From positions 1-6,719 of the forward strand of contig JAILNW010000446.1 of NCBI GenBank assembly GCA_024691145.1: DNA of 6,719 bases, in the 5' to 3' direction. A program made the position numbers and the translations under genes. Every line of letters starts with the position of its first letter. Position 1 is the first letter of the stretch. Origin of the DNA: Lachnospiraceae bacterium. Its GTDB lineage: Bacteria; Bacillota; Clostridia; Lachnospirales; Lachnospiraceae. The notes beneath the pieces were generated by a model. It was not told where the DNA came from and ran no database searches. It saw only the letters and a program-made list of their open reading frames with translations. This document shows positions 1-5,263 of the stretch, in pieces.

Positions 1-1073
1 TATCCATCATTAGGTATACCATTAATAACAAGCGGAATTCCATTATAAAGTATTGTAATCAAACCTATAATAGCAAATATAACACACATCATACTATATG
101 GAAATACCTTAAACATAGATACCTTTGTAAAAAGTACCAACGCTGCAAGTGAAGTAATTGCATTAAGTATTATTCCACCTAAACTATATAACATAAAAGG
201 ATACTTTCCATTAACAATCTCTGGCGGCATCATAATACACTCACCAGCTGTTCCCGGAACATTCTGCTTCTTAATCCTTGTCTTTCTTCCATCTTTAACA
301 AATACTCTGTTATATATTCTGAAGGAAACTGATGAATAATCTGTAACCAGTCCTCCAATCATATGCCCCACTTCATGTATAAGTACATGAAGTACAGATG
401 CAAGATATACATAAACTATAATACCAAAAACCTTTGCTGATACTATAATTATACTGTCCGATTCAATATTTCTCGCCCAAAAATTCTTAAGGGCTGAATC
501 CGTTAACATACCACACAGCAATCCCATGACTATAACACCTGCCATGGCAATAACCTTTCCAAGCAGTGCATGTGAATTACCAGGCTGTATAGGATTCACT
601 GTATAATTACCATCTGTATAGTATTCCTCAAGTGGTGAATAAGTTGTAGTCGTCTGCTGCTCATAATCTAATCCAGGAATTGCCGGAAGCATAGGCTGCA
701 TAGTCTGTGTTTCATCATATACAGGCGGTACTGCTATCTGTGAAGTCATCTGATTATCATAATACTGCTCATATCCCATAGGCTGCTGTTGCTGCATCCC
801 CATATCATTTGCCATATAAGAATCATTCATATATGGCTGCTGCTGTCCATAATTGTTATAATCCTGTGTAAACTCCTGATTATAAGCATTGCCATATGCA
901 TCATAATTAGTCCCATTGTTATATGGCTGGTTGTAACCATTATTCATATAACCATTAGGATCATATTCGTTATTCATATAGCCATTATTCTGAAATTGAT
1001 TATACCCATTATCATCATATCCTGAATAGCCATTATAATTAGGGTAATTTCCATTATTCTCATTACCAAACAT
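1..1073 (-). CDS. M50 (site-2 protease-like) membrane metalloprotease with Asn/Tyr/Gly/Gln-rich N-terminus, partial (3' end outside window)
   Basis: The reading frame is open for 357 codons from ATG 1073 and runs off the left edge, so the C-terminus is missing. Residues 1-160 are low complexity, dominated by N, Y, G, Q and M, and probably disordered in the cytosol. Hydrophobic segments follow at about 168-190, 206-241, 291-316 and 322-350. The second contains HEVGH (233-237), the zinc-binding HExxH of an intramembrane protease. GTAGECIMMPPE (274-285) resembles the G-x-x-x-x-C-[IL]-M-x-P-P segment I associate with Firmicute M50 proteins. The last visible residues, NGIPNDG (351-357), fit the family's second motif, whose Asp (D356) is the third zinc ligand. 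All three ligands are therefore present and the enzyme looks active, cutting a membrane-embedded substrate. The start is supported by GGGAGGA 7 nt upstream. The gene lies 39 nt after the glycosyltransferase and probably shares its promoter. The substrate is unknown. Confidence 0.85.
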   Translation of the reverse strand, partial: MFGNENNGNYPNYNGYSGYDDNGYNQFQNNGYMNNEYDPNGYMNNGYNQPYNNGTNYDAYGNAYNQEFTQDYNNYGQQQPYMNDSYMANDMGMQQQQPMGYEQYYDNQMTSQIAVPPVYDETQTMQPMLPAIPGLDYEQQTTTTYSPLEEYYTDGNYTVNPIQPGNSHALLGKVIAMAGVIVMGLLCGMLTDSALKNFWARNIESDSIIIVSAKVFGIIVYVYLASVLHVLIHEVGHMIGGLVTDYSSVSFRIYNRVFVKDGRKTRIKKQNVPGTAGECIMMPPEIVNGKYPFMLYSLGGIILNAITSLAALVLFTKVSMFKVFPYSMMCVIFAIIGLITILYNGIPLVINGIPNDG

Positions 1074-1080
1074 GCTATTG

Positions 1081-1087
1081 TCCTCCC
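1081..1087 (-). promoter_or_regulatory. Ribosome binding site of the M50 protease gene
   Basis: GGGAGGA on the minus strand lies 7 nt before ATG 1073 and fixes the start ahead of the low-complexity region, so that region is translated. Two more purine-rich SD-like runs (AAGGAG and AGAGGA) lie just upstream in the same 39-nt gap. The only start near them, a TTG, meets a TAG after four codons. Confidence 0.75.
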
Positions 1088-1112
1088 AAATACTCCTTTG
1101 TCCTCTTTATGT

Positions 1113-2156
1113 CTACTTTCTGTTCCAACAATAAAATCTGCCAAAAAAACTGTCTGATGCCTTGTCTTTATTAAAAGCATTCCCCTTTTTATCGTTCATT
1201 ATCTTTCGTAAAAAATGTCCTAGCTTCTGTGCAAGCTTAAGTTCAAATAATCTAAAGCAAAGATATCCCCTTGCCCTAAAAAAAAGCTCGCTGTAGTCTG
1301 TTCTTATCATATCCATGTAGCTATCACTTACTTCTGATATGGATAACTTACTACACTTAGATGAAATAGTTTCAATATCCATATATCTTGATAATACAAA
1401 ACCTGTATTCTGTTTTCTTATTGCCTTTGTATATATATCAGCAATGGCAAAATGCTTATCATTGCTCAAAATATAATTAATCAAAGCAACATCTTCATTT
1501 AATAAAGTCAATCCTTCAATACTTTTCATATCAAACTTATCTATAAGTTCTCTACTAAAAATACAGCATTCACAATATGAAAACATACTGTAAATCGTAA
1601 CTTCATAACCTTTTTTCAAAGTAACATATGTCTCAATATCATCGAAAGCCTTGGAATACTCACATCTGTCGATGTATCCTCTCTTCTTGTCAATTGAATA
1701 CTTCGATGATACCATTAAAACATTCTCTTCAAACCTTTGTAACATTCTCTCAACTGTGAGTCTGCTTATAAGTTTGATATCCTGGGAAATACACATAACA
1801 TAATCAGCATCAGAAATACTCCTTATGTTATAAATAAGTCCCTTCAATATATCCTTTTCAGAAACCTTAATAATCTTAACATTATCATGGTCTTCGAAAT
1901 AACAAATATCATCATTCCTCATCTGCAAGCCATTATATCTGATCTTACCATTCTCATAAGAAAAATTGTAAATATTCTCAAATTCATGTATGTCCTTATA
2001 ACGCTTTGTCTGTATAACATCAAGAATATATATATACCTAACCTTAATGCTCTGAACACTGATTCTGCGAATAAGTTCATTAATATACTTTCTGGGTTTG
2101 CAAACAGGAATTACAACATCAATAATACATTCACTTATATCTGCTTTACAATTCAT
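1113..2156 (-). CDS. Divergent GT2-family glycosyltransferase, rhamnosyltransferase-like
   Basis: A 347-residue cytosolic protein with no obvious membrane segment. The N-terminus has the GT-A opening strand DVVIPV (13-18) followed by an L-I-R-x-x-Q helix, as in GT2 enzymes. DADYVMCISQD (116-126) matches the place where dTDP-rhamnose-type transferases have a D-A-D-Y...TQDA segment. NEDVALINYIL (220-230) matches the acidic E-D pair followed by a helix, and LSRYMDIE (255-262) matches their R-x-F-D-x-G segment. The usual DxD metal site is only QD (125-126), and the aromatic/His context is weakened. An uncommon Cys cluster, YCECC, lies at 194-198. The likely role is adding a sugar to a surface glycan, but donor and acceptor cannot be read from the sequence. 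It begins a transcription unit with its own consensus promoter and is followed after 39 nt by the M50 protease. The ATG has GGAG 7 nt upstream. The family call is from motif order only; activity is less certain. Confidence 0.72.
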   Translation of the reverse strand: MNCKADISECIIDVVIPVCKPRKYINELIRRISVQSIKVRYIYILDVIQTKRYKDIHEFENIYNFSYENGKIRYNGLQMRNDDICYFEDHDNVKIIKVSEKDILKGLIYNIRSISDADYVMCISQDIKLISRLTVERMLQRFEENVLMVSSKYSIDKKRGYIDRCEYSKAFDDIETYVTLKKGYEVTIYSMFSYCECCIFSRELIDKFDMKSIEGLTLLNEDVALINYILSNDKHFAIADIYTKAIRKQNTGFVLSRYMDIETISSKCSKLSISEVSDSYMDMIRTDYSELFFRARGYLCFRLFELKLAQKLGHFLRKIMNDKKGNAFNKDKASDSFFGRFYCWNRK

Positions 2157-2163
2157 ACCGTCA

Positions 2164-2167
2164 CTCC
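2164..2167 (-). promoter_or_regulatory. Ribosome binding site of the glycosyltransferase gene
   Basis: GGAG lies 7 nt before ATG 2156 and directly after the 17-bp palindrome at 2171-2187. A protein on the palindrome, or a stem formed from it, could affect ribosome access. Confidence 0.6.
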
Positions 2168-2170
2168 ATA

Positions 2171-2187
2171 TGTAACATATTGTTACA
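2171..2187. promoter_or_regulatory. 17-bp palindrome TGTAACA-TAT-TGTTACA, putative operator (GlnR/TnrA-box-like)
   Basis: Perfect 7-bp arms around a 3-bp centre. The site lies between the expected transcription start (about 2196) and the ribosome binding site, a position suited to repression. It satisfies TGTNA-N7-TNACA, the consensus of the Bacillus nitrogen regulators GlnR and TnrA, and differs from the fuller TGTNANAWWWTMTNACA form at only the M position. Whether this organism has such a regulator is not visible. It could instead be the operator of an unrelated dimeric repressor or an mRNA stem-loop. Confidence 0.55.
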
Positions 2188-2202
2188 GTTTATGCAATAT
2201 AT

Positions 2203-2231
2203 ATTATACCATTATAAGACCATTGTGTCAA
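2203..2231 (-). promoter_or_regulatory. Fully consensus sigma-A promoter for the glycosyltransferase-M50 protease unit
   Basis: TTGACA (2231-2226), a 17-nt spacer and TATAAT (2208-2203), with TGG directly before the -10 (extended -10). All twelve hexamer bases match consensus. Transcription should start near 2196, giving a leader of about 40 nt. A second TATAAT sits inside the spacer, too close to this -35 to pair with it. A promoter this strong normally needs an operator to limit it, and a palindrome lies just downstream. Confidence 0.85.
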
Positions 2232-2255
2232 AAAAAGTTTTCATAATGATTATGA
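2229..2255 (-). terminator. Possible weak intrinsic terminator after the kinase-like gene
   Basis: An inverted repeat TCATAA-TCA-TTATGA (2255-2241 on the minus strand) overlaps the TAA stop. After AAAAC it is followed by seven T residues that run into the -35 box of the next promoter. The stem is only six base pairs with a three-base loop and a single G-C pair, so termination would be inefficient and some readthrough into the glycosyltransferase is likely. Confidence 0.3.
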
Positions 2256-2876
2256 TTTTATCTCATCTTTATCATTTAAAACAATGCCAAACACCTTGCA
2301 GCCTGACTGTTCAACAGATTCTATTACATGTTTTGCTAGTTTTCTTGCAACTTTATTAGTTTCTACTACTAAGACAACACCGTCACACTGGCTGTAAATT
2401 GTAAGATCATTAGCATTCTTTCCTGCCGTTGCCATATCTATAAATACGTAATCGTACATCTGTCTGAAATACATTAACACGCCACTTAATTCATTAACAT
2501 CAATTATGGCATTTCTTGTTTCCAGACTTCCTCCTGCAAACATAAGATGCAGATTCTTCATATCTGTTTCATATAAAACATCTTCAATTGCCGATTGTTT
2601 TAATAAAACATCCAAAAATCCGCAGAGAGCCTGCTTTCCATTAACCATGGTTTTTCTGAAATCAGCCATAATAATAACAACTTTCTTATCATTACGTGCA
2701 AATTCACAGGCTGTCTGTAAAGCCACCATTGACTTTCCTTCTTTATCCCTGCAGCTTGAAAATGCGATAACCTTCTTATCTTCACCATAAAACTCAATAT
2801 TACTTCTTAATGTTTTAAAAGCAAGTCTGGATGCTTCATCAAGTTTTCCATTATCATCTATTCTTAACTTATTCAT
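2250..2876 (-). CDS. CpsD/CapB-like bacterial tyrosine kinase homologue, degenerate (possible pseudokinase)
   Basis: A 208-residue P-loop protein of the BY-kinase (CpsD/CapB/EpsB) family, which in Firmicutes docks on a CpsC-type membrane activator and controls polysaccharide assembly. Family marks in order: FKTLRSNIEF (20-29), a shortened Walker A ending in EGKS (46-49), the Walker A' strand VVIIMADFR (66-74), GFLDVLL (86-92), and the Walker B strand YVFID (143-147). Key deviations: the first Asp of Walker A' is Met70 (D72 is kept), the usual D-T-P-P after Walker B is D-M-A-T, the EX2RX2R oligomerisation motif reads LX2KX2R, and there is no C-terminal Tyr cluster (the protein ends NDKDEIKS). 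ATP may still bind through K48/S49 and D147, but autophosphorylation of a tyrosine tail is impossible in the usual form. The gene is coupled to the upstream membrane-protein gene by a 4-base ATGA overlap. Minor alternative: another MinD/ParA-like ATPase, less likely given the partner gene. Confidence 0.85.
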   Translation of the reverse strand: MNKLRIDDNGKLDEASRLAFKTLRSNIEFYGEDKKVIAFSSCRDKEGKSMVALQTACEFARNDKKVVIIMADFRKTMVNGKQALCGFLDVLLKQSAIEDVLYETDMKNLHLMFAGGSLETRNAIIDVNELSGVLMYFRQMYDYVFIDMATAGKNANDLTIYSQCDGVVLVVETNKVARKLAKHVIESVEQSGCKVFGIVLNDKDEIKS

Positions 2877-3574
2877 TCCGCATCCTCCGTTTCAATTATA
2901 TGTGGAATCTCTGCCAGTACCGGAATTCCAAAGTTTTTATTAACATCAGCTTCATTTATAATATTAAACTTGCAAAGATATCCTATAGTTACACATACAC
3001 AAACAACAAACATACCAATAAGCATTCCAAGTTCAACTGCTTGTGTTATACCTATGGACAAATTAGAATCCATTCTCTTTTTTACCTTTTGAATATTCAC
3101 ATCTCCAATATTTTCGAGGTGAGTAACATTCCCCTGTTTCTGCAGACTGCTTTCTAACTTGTCATATATTACAGAAACTATATTCTTCGCATTACTAGAA
3201 CTTTCTGCACAATAATTAATTGTTATCTCATTGTTTAAAACTGATATATCGATGTTATTAATATATCTTGTTCCATCTTCATAATTATCGATATACTTCT
3301 CCATATCTATACAAAACTGTTCTCCACAGACAATCTTCTCTAATTCATCTTCTGTAACAATATTAGACTCTGCATCTTCTTTAAAATGTGGAAATGTATT
3401 AATTGTTGCCTGATAAACCATTGTATACTTATATCTTACCATACCTGTCATAACAATAATATATGAGGCAAAAAGCAGGGCACCAAATACACCCCCCAAG
3501 AATACAATCTTCATATTGTCTTTTAAGTTATCAATTATCCTTTTACAAAAATTCGTAATATTCTTAAAATCCAT
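2873..3574 (-). CDS. Wzz/CpsC-like polysaccharide co-polymerase or BY-kinase activator, membrane protein
   Basis: From ATG 3574 this encodes 233 residues: about 21 cytosolic residues, a membrane helix at 22-45 (KIVFLGGVFGALLFASYIIV core), an extracytoplasmic domain of roughly 135 residues, a second helix at about 181-201, and a cytosolic tail containing GIPVLAEIPHIIE (216-228), which matches the family's G-x-P-V-L-G-x-I-P tail. This topology and the overlapping CpsD-like gene support the call. Such proteins set glycan chain length and activate the partner kinase. The proline-rich segment normally found before helix 2 is absent (RMDSNLSIGIT there). The frame also has a TTG at 3646 (257 residues), but that codon directly follows the terminator T-run, has no ribosome binding site and lies upstream of the likely -10 box. 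I prefer ATG 3574, served by a Shine-Dalgarno behind a small hairpin. The stop overlaps the next start (ATGA). Confidence 0.8.
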   Translation of the reverse strand: MDFKNITNFCKRIIDNLKDNMKIVFLGGVFGALLFASYIIVMTGMVRYKYTMVYQATINTFPHFKEDAESNIVTEDELEKIVCGEQFCIDMEKYIDNYEDGTRYINNIDISVLNNEITINYCAESSSNAKNIVSVIYDKLESSLQKQGNVTHLENIGDVNIQKVKKRMDSNLSIGITQAVELGMLIGMFVVCVCVTIGYLCKFNIINEADVNKNFGIPVLAEIPHIIETEDAE

Positions 3575-3605
3575 ATGCTTAACCGGTTTATAGAAACCTC
3601 TCCTT
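3575..3605 (-). promoter_or_regulatory. Shine-Dalgarno, hairpin and start arrangement for the Wzz-like gene
   Basis: AAGGAGA (3605-3599) is a strong ribosome binding site, but the first start codon downstream is ATG 3574, 24 nt away. Directly after it the bases GGTTT-CTAT-AAACC (3598-3585) form a perfect 5-bp hairpin with a 4-nt loop. If folded, the remaining spacer is 10 nt (3584-3575), close to normal. This decides the start and suggests structure-dependent initiation. Confidence 0.5.
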
Positions 3606-3628
3606 CCTTTATTGCTCCTCTTATATTT

Positions 3629-3657
3629 ATTATAAGATATATCCAAAAAAAGAACAA
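3629..3657 (-). promoter_or_regulatory. Probable promoter of the Wzz-like/kinase-like pair, overlapping the thrC terminator
   Basis: A perfect TATAAT (3634-3629) lies 17 nt downstream of TTGTTC (3657-3652), which matches only three of six -35 positions. The -35 lies in the 3' arm of the thrC terminator stem and the spacer covers its T-run. Start would be near 3622, giving a leader of about 48 nt that includes the AAGGAGA site but excludes the TTG at 3646. A promoter is expected here because thrC ends in a good terminator. Confidence 0.5.
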
Positions 3658-3686
3658 CAAGGAATTTTGAATAAACCTTGTTGTCC
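3644..3686 (-). terminator. Intrinsic terminator of thrC
   Basis: On the minus strand ACAACAAGG (3684-3676) and CCTTGTTGT (3662-3654) form a perfect 9-bp stem with a 13-nt loop. A further G-C pair is possible beyond one mismatch (3686/3652). TTCTTTTTTT follows at once. It begins 18 nt after the thrC stop and works in one direction only, since no T-run follows on the other strand. Confidence 0.85.
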
Positions 3687-3704
3687 CTATTGTCTTATCT
3701 TAAT

Positions 3705-5192
3705 TTATCCAAGTAGTATACCTTCTACTACTTTCTTCATATCATCTTTATCACAAACCGTGTCATGAAGTACCGGTGCTGTTCTTATAGTCTCTATAGC
3801 AGCTGGTATCTTAACCTTTGAAATCCTGCTAAGTTCATCAACAAGTTCAAAATCAGACATACTTTCATACTTCTCATCTATTGCCTTCATAACACTTCTT
3901 GTAAACTTATATGGACTTGCTGTAGAAGCTATTATAGTTGTAAGTTCATCATTAGCTGCTTTCTTATAATCATTATAAACTGTAGCAGCAACAGCTGTAT
4001 GTGTATCTATTATATAACCTGTCTTCTCATACAGATTCTTAATAGTCTTAAATGTATCTTCTTCACTTGCATAACCACCAACAAAGTCGTCAAGTTTCTT
4101 CTTCATGTCTTCATCAATATCATATCTTCCCTTAGATGAAAGCTGATTCATAAGTTCCTTTGTCTTTGCTGAATCCTTTCCAGCTATGTCATATATCAGT
4201 CTTTCAAGATTACTTGAAATCAATATATCCATAGAAGGTGATGATGTGAGTATGAACTCTCTGTTTTTATCATAAGCTCCTGTATTAAAAAAGTCATATA
4301 AAACCTTATTATCATTTGATGCACATATAAGTTTGTTAATGTTAAGCCCCATATGCTTTGCATAATATGCAGCAAGAATATTACCAAAGTTACCAGTAGG
4401 AACTACTACGTTAATCTTGTCTCCTGCCTTAATCTTTCCAGAAGCAACAAGTCTTGTATATGCATATACATAATAAACAATCTGTGGAACCAGACGGCCT
4501 ATGTTAATTGAATTGGCAGATGAAAACATAAATCCTGCATCATCAAGCTTCTTAGCCAGTTCTTTATCATTGAACATAGCCTTAACACCACTCTGGGCAT
4601 CATCAAAGTTACCTCTGATACCTACAACGTAAGTATTATCACCCTTCTGTGTTACCATCTGCTTCTCCTGGATAGGACTAACTCCATCCTTCGGATAAAA
4701 TACTATGATTCTTGCACCCTTAACACCTGCAAAGCCTTCAAGTGCAGCTTTACCTGTATCTCCAGATGTTGCAGTAAGAATAACAATCTCATTCTTCACA
4801 TTATTCTTCTTTGCAGAAGTAATAAGCAAATGAGGTAATATAGATAATGCCATATCCTTAAATGCAATAGTTGCACCATGGAACAGTTCAAGATAATTAG
4901 CACCATCTTCTTCTCTTAAAACTGCTATATCCTTAGTATCAAACTTGGAATCATAGGCTTTATCTATACAGTTTTTAAGTTCTTCCTCTGAAAAATCTGT
5001 AATATAAAGTTTCATAACTTCATATGCCAGTTCTTTGTAATCCATTGAAGCTAACTGCTCAATAGTCTTATCAAACTTAGGAATACTCTGTGGCACATAT
5101 AATCCTCCATCTTCTGCAAGTCCCTTAAGAATTGCCTTAGATGCAGTCACTACGTTTTTACTATCTCTTGTACTGTTATATAATATATCCAT
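3705..5192 (-). CDS. thrC: Threonine synthase
   Basis: A PLP-dependent enzyme converting O-phosphohomoserine to threonine and phosphate, the last step of threonine synthesis in the cytosol. The 495-residue length fits the longer, fold-type II class of ThrC. The N-terminus (YNSTRDS, then LAEDGGLYVP at 25-34) is typical of that class. ELFHGATIAFKDMA (102-115) holds the PLP-binding lysine, K112. LTATSGDTGKAA (139-150) and VVPTGNFGN (263-271) are the conserved cofactor-binding segments. All expected motifs are intact and no frame break is seen. The start has AAGGAG 7 nt upstream. The gene has its own promoter in the preceding 71-nt gap and its own terminator, so it is probably monocistronic, though no terminator separates it from the upstream hydrolase gene and readthrough could add to expression. 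No T-box or other long leader is present. Its neighbours are envelope genes with no amino-acid function. Confidence 0.97.
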   Translation of the reverse strand: MDILYNSTRDSKNVVTASKAILKGLAEDGGLYVPQSIPKFDKTIEQLASMDYKELAYEVMKLYITDFSEEELKNCIDKAYDSKFDTKDIAVLREEDGANYLELFHGATIAFKDMALSILPHLLITSAKKNNVKNEIVILTATSGDTGKAALEGFAGVKGARIIVFYPKDGVSPIQEKQMVTQKGDNTYVVGIRGNFDDAQSGVKAMFNDKELAKKLDDAGFMFSSANSINIGRLVPQIVYYVYAYTRLVASGKIKAGDKINVVVPTGNFGNILAAYYAKHMGLNINKLICASNDNKVLYDFFNTGAYDKNREFILTSSPSMDILISSNLERLIYDIAGKDSAKTKELMNQLSSKGRYDIDEDMKKKLDDFVGGYASEEDTFKTIKNLYEKTGYIIDTHTAVAATVYNDYKKAANDELTTIIASTASPYKFTRSVMKAIDEKYESMSDFELVDELSRISKVKIPAAIETIRTAPVLHDTVCDKDDMKKVVEGILLG

Positions 5193-5199
5193 ACTCGGT

Positions 5200-5205
5200 C
5201 TCCTT
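5200..5205 (-). promoter_or_regulatory. thrC: Ribosome binding site of thrC
   Basis: AAGGAG lies 7 nt before ATG 5192, the canonical arrangement, and confirms the start. Confidence 0.8.
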
Positions 5206-5228
5206 ACTTTACAATAATTTCACGTATC

Positions 5229-5257
5229 ATTATAACACGAAAATTATATTATCGCAA
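5229..5257 (-). promoter_or_regulatory. Extended -10 sigma-A promoter of thrC
   Basis: TTGCGA (5257-5252), a 17-nt spacer ending in TGT, and a perfect TATAAT (5234-5229). The TG one base before the -10 compensates for a -35 matching four of six positions. Start near 5222 leaves a leader of about 30 nt, too short for a riboswitch or attenuator. The -35 begins only 6 nt past the stop of the hydrolase gene. Confidence 0.8.
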
Positions 5258-5263
5258 GTATCG

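Noticed and set aside
789..1025. Plus-strand frame encoding a very Ile-rich hydrophobic 78-residue peptide
   Set aside because: It is the antisense of the AAT/TAT/GGN-rich low-complexity region of the M50 gene, which yields ATT/ATA-rich codons automatically. No ribosome binding site or promoter supports it.
974..1180. Minus-strand 68-codon frame spanning the gap between glycosyltransferase and protease genes
   Set aside because: It lies out of frame over both neighbours, and its later half is the repetitive M50 region read in another frame. The M50 ATG at 1073 has a much better ribosome binding site.
1887..2246. Plus-strand 119-codon frame over the glycosyltransferase start and promoter
   Set aside because: Composition is that of reversed AT-rich coding sequence, it crosses a perfect minus-strand promoter, and no plausible start signal precedes it.
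2831..3157. Plus-strand 108-codon frame across the kinase-membrane protein junction
   Set aside because: It is antisense to two well-supported genes joined by an ATGA overlap, and shows no domain or start signal.
3574..3646. TTG 3646 as the start of the Wzz-like gene
   Set aside because: It directly follows the terminator T-run, has no ribosome binding site, lies upstream of the probable -10 box, and would add a basic 24-residue tail not typical of the family. Kept only as an alternative.
5206..5263. Search for a terminator or attenuator between the hydrolase gene and thrC
   Set aside because: Only AT-rich partial repeats are present, with no G-C stem and no T-run. The stretch is explained by the thrC promoter and leader, and there is no room for a T-box.
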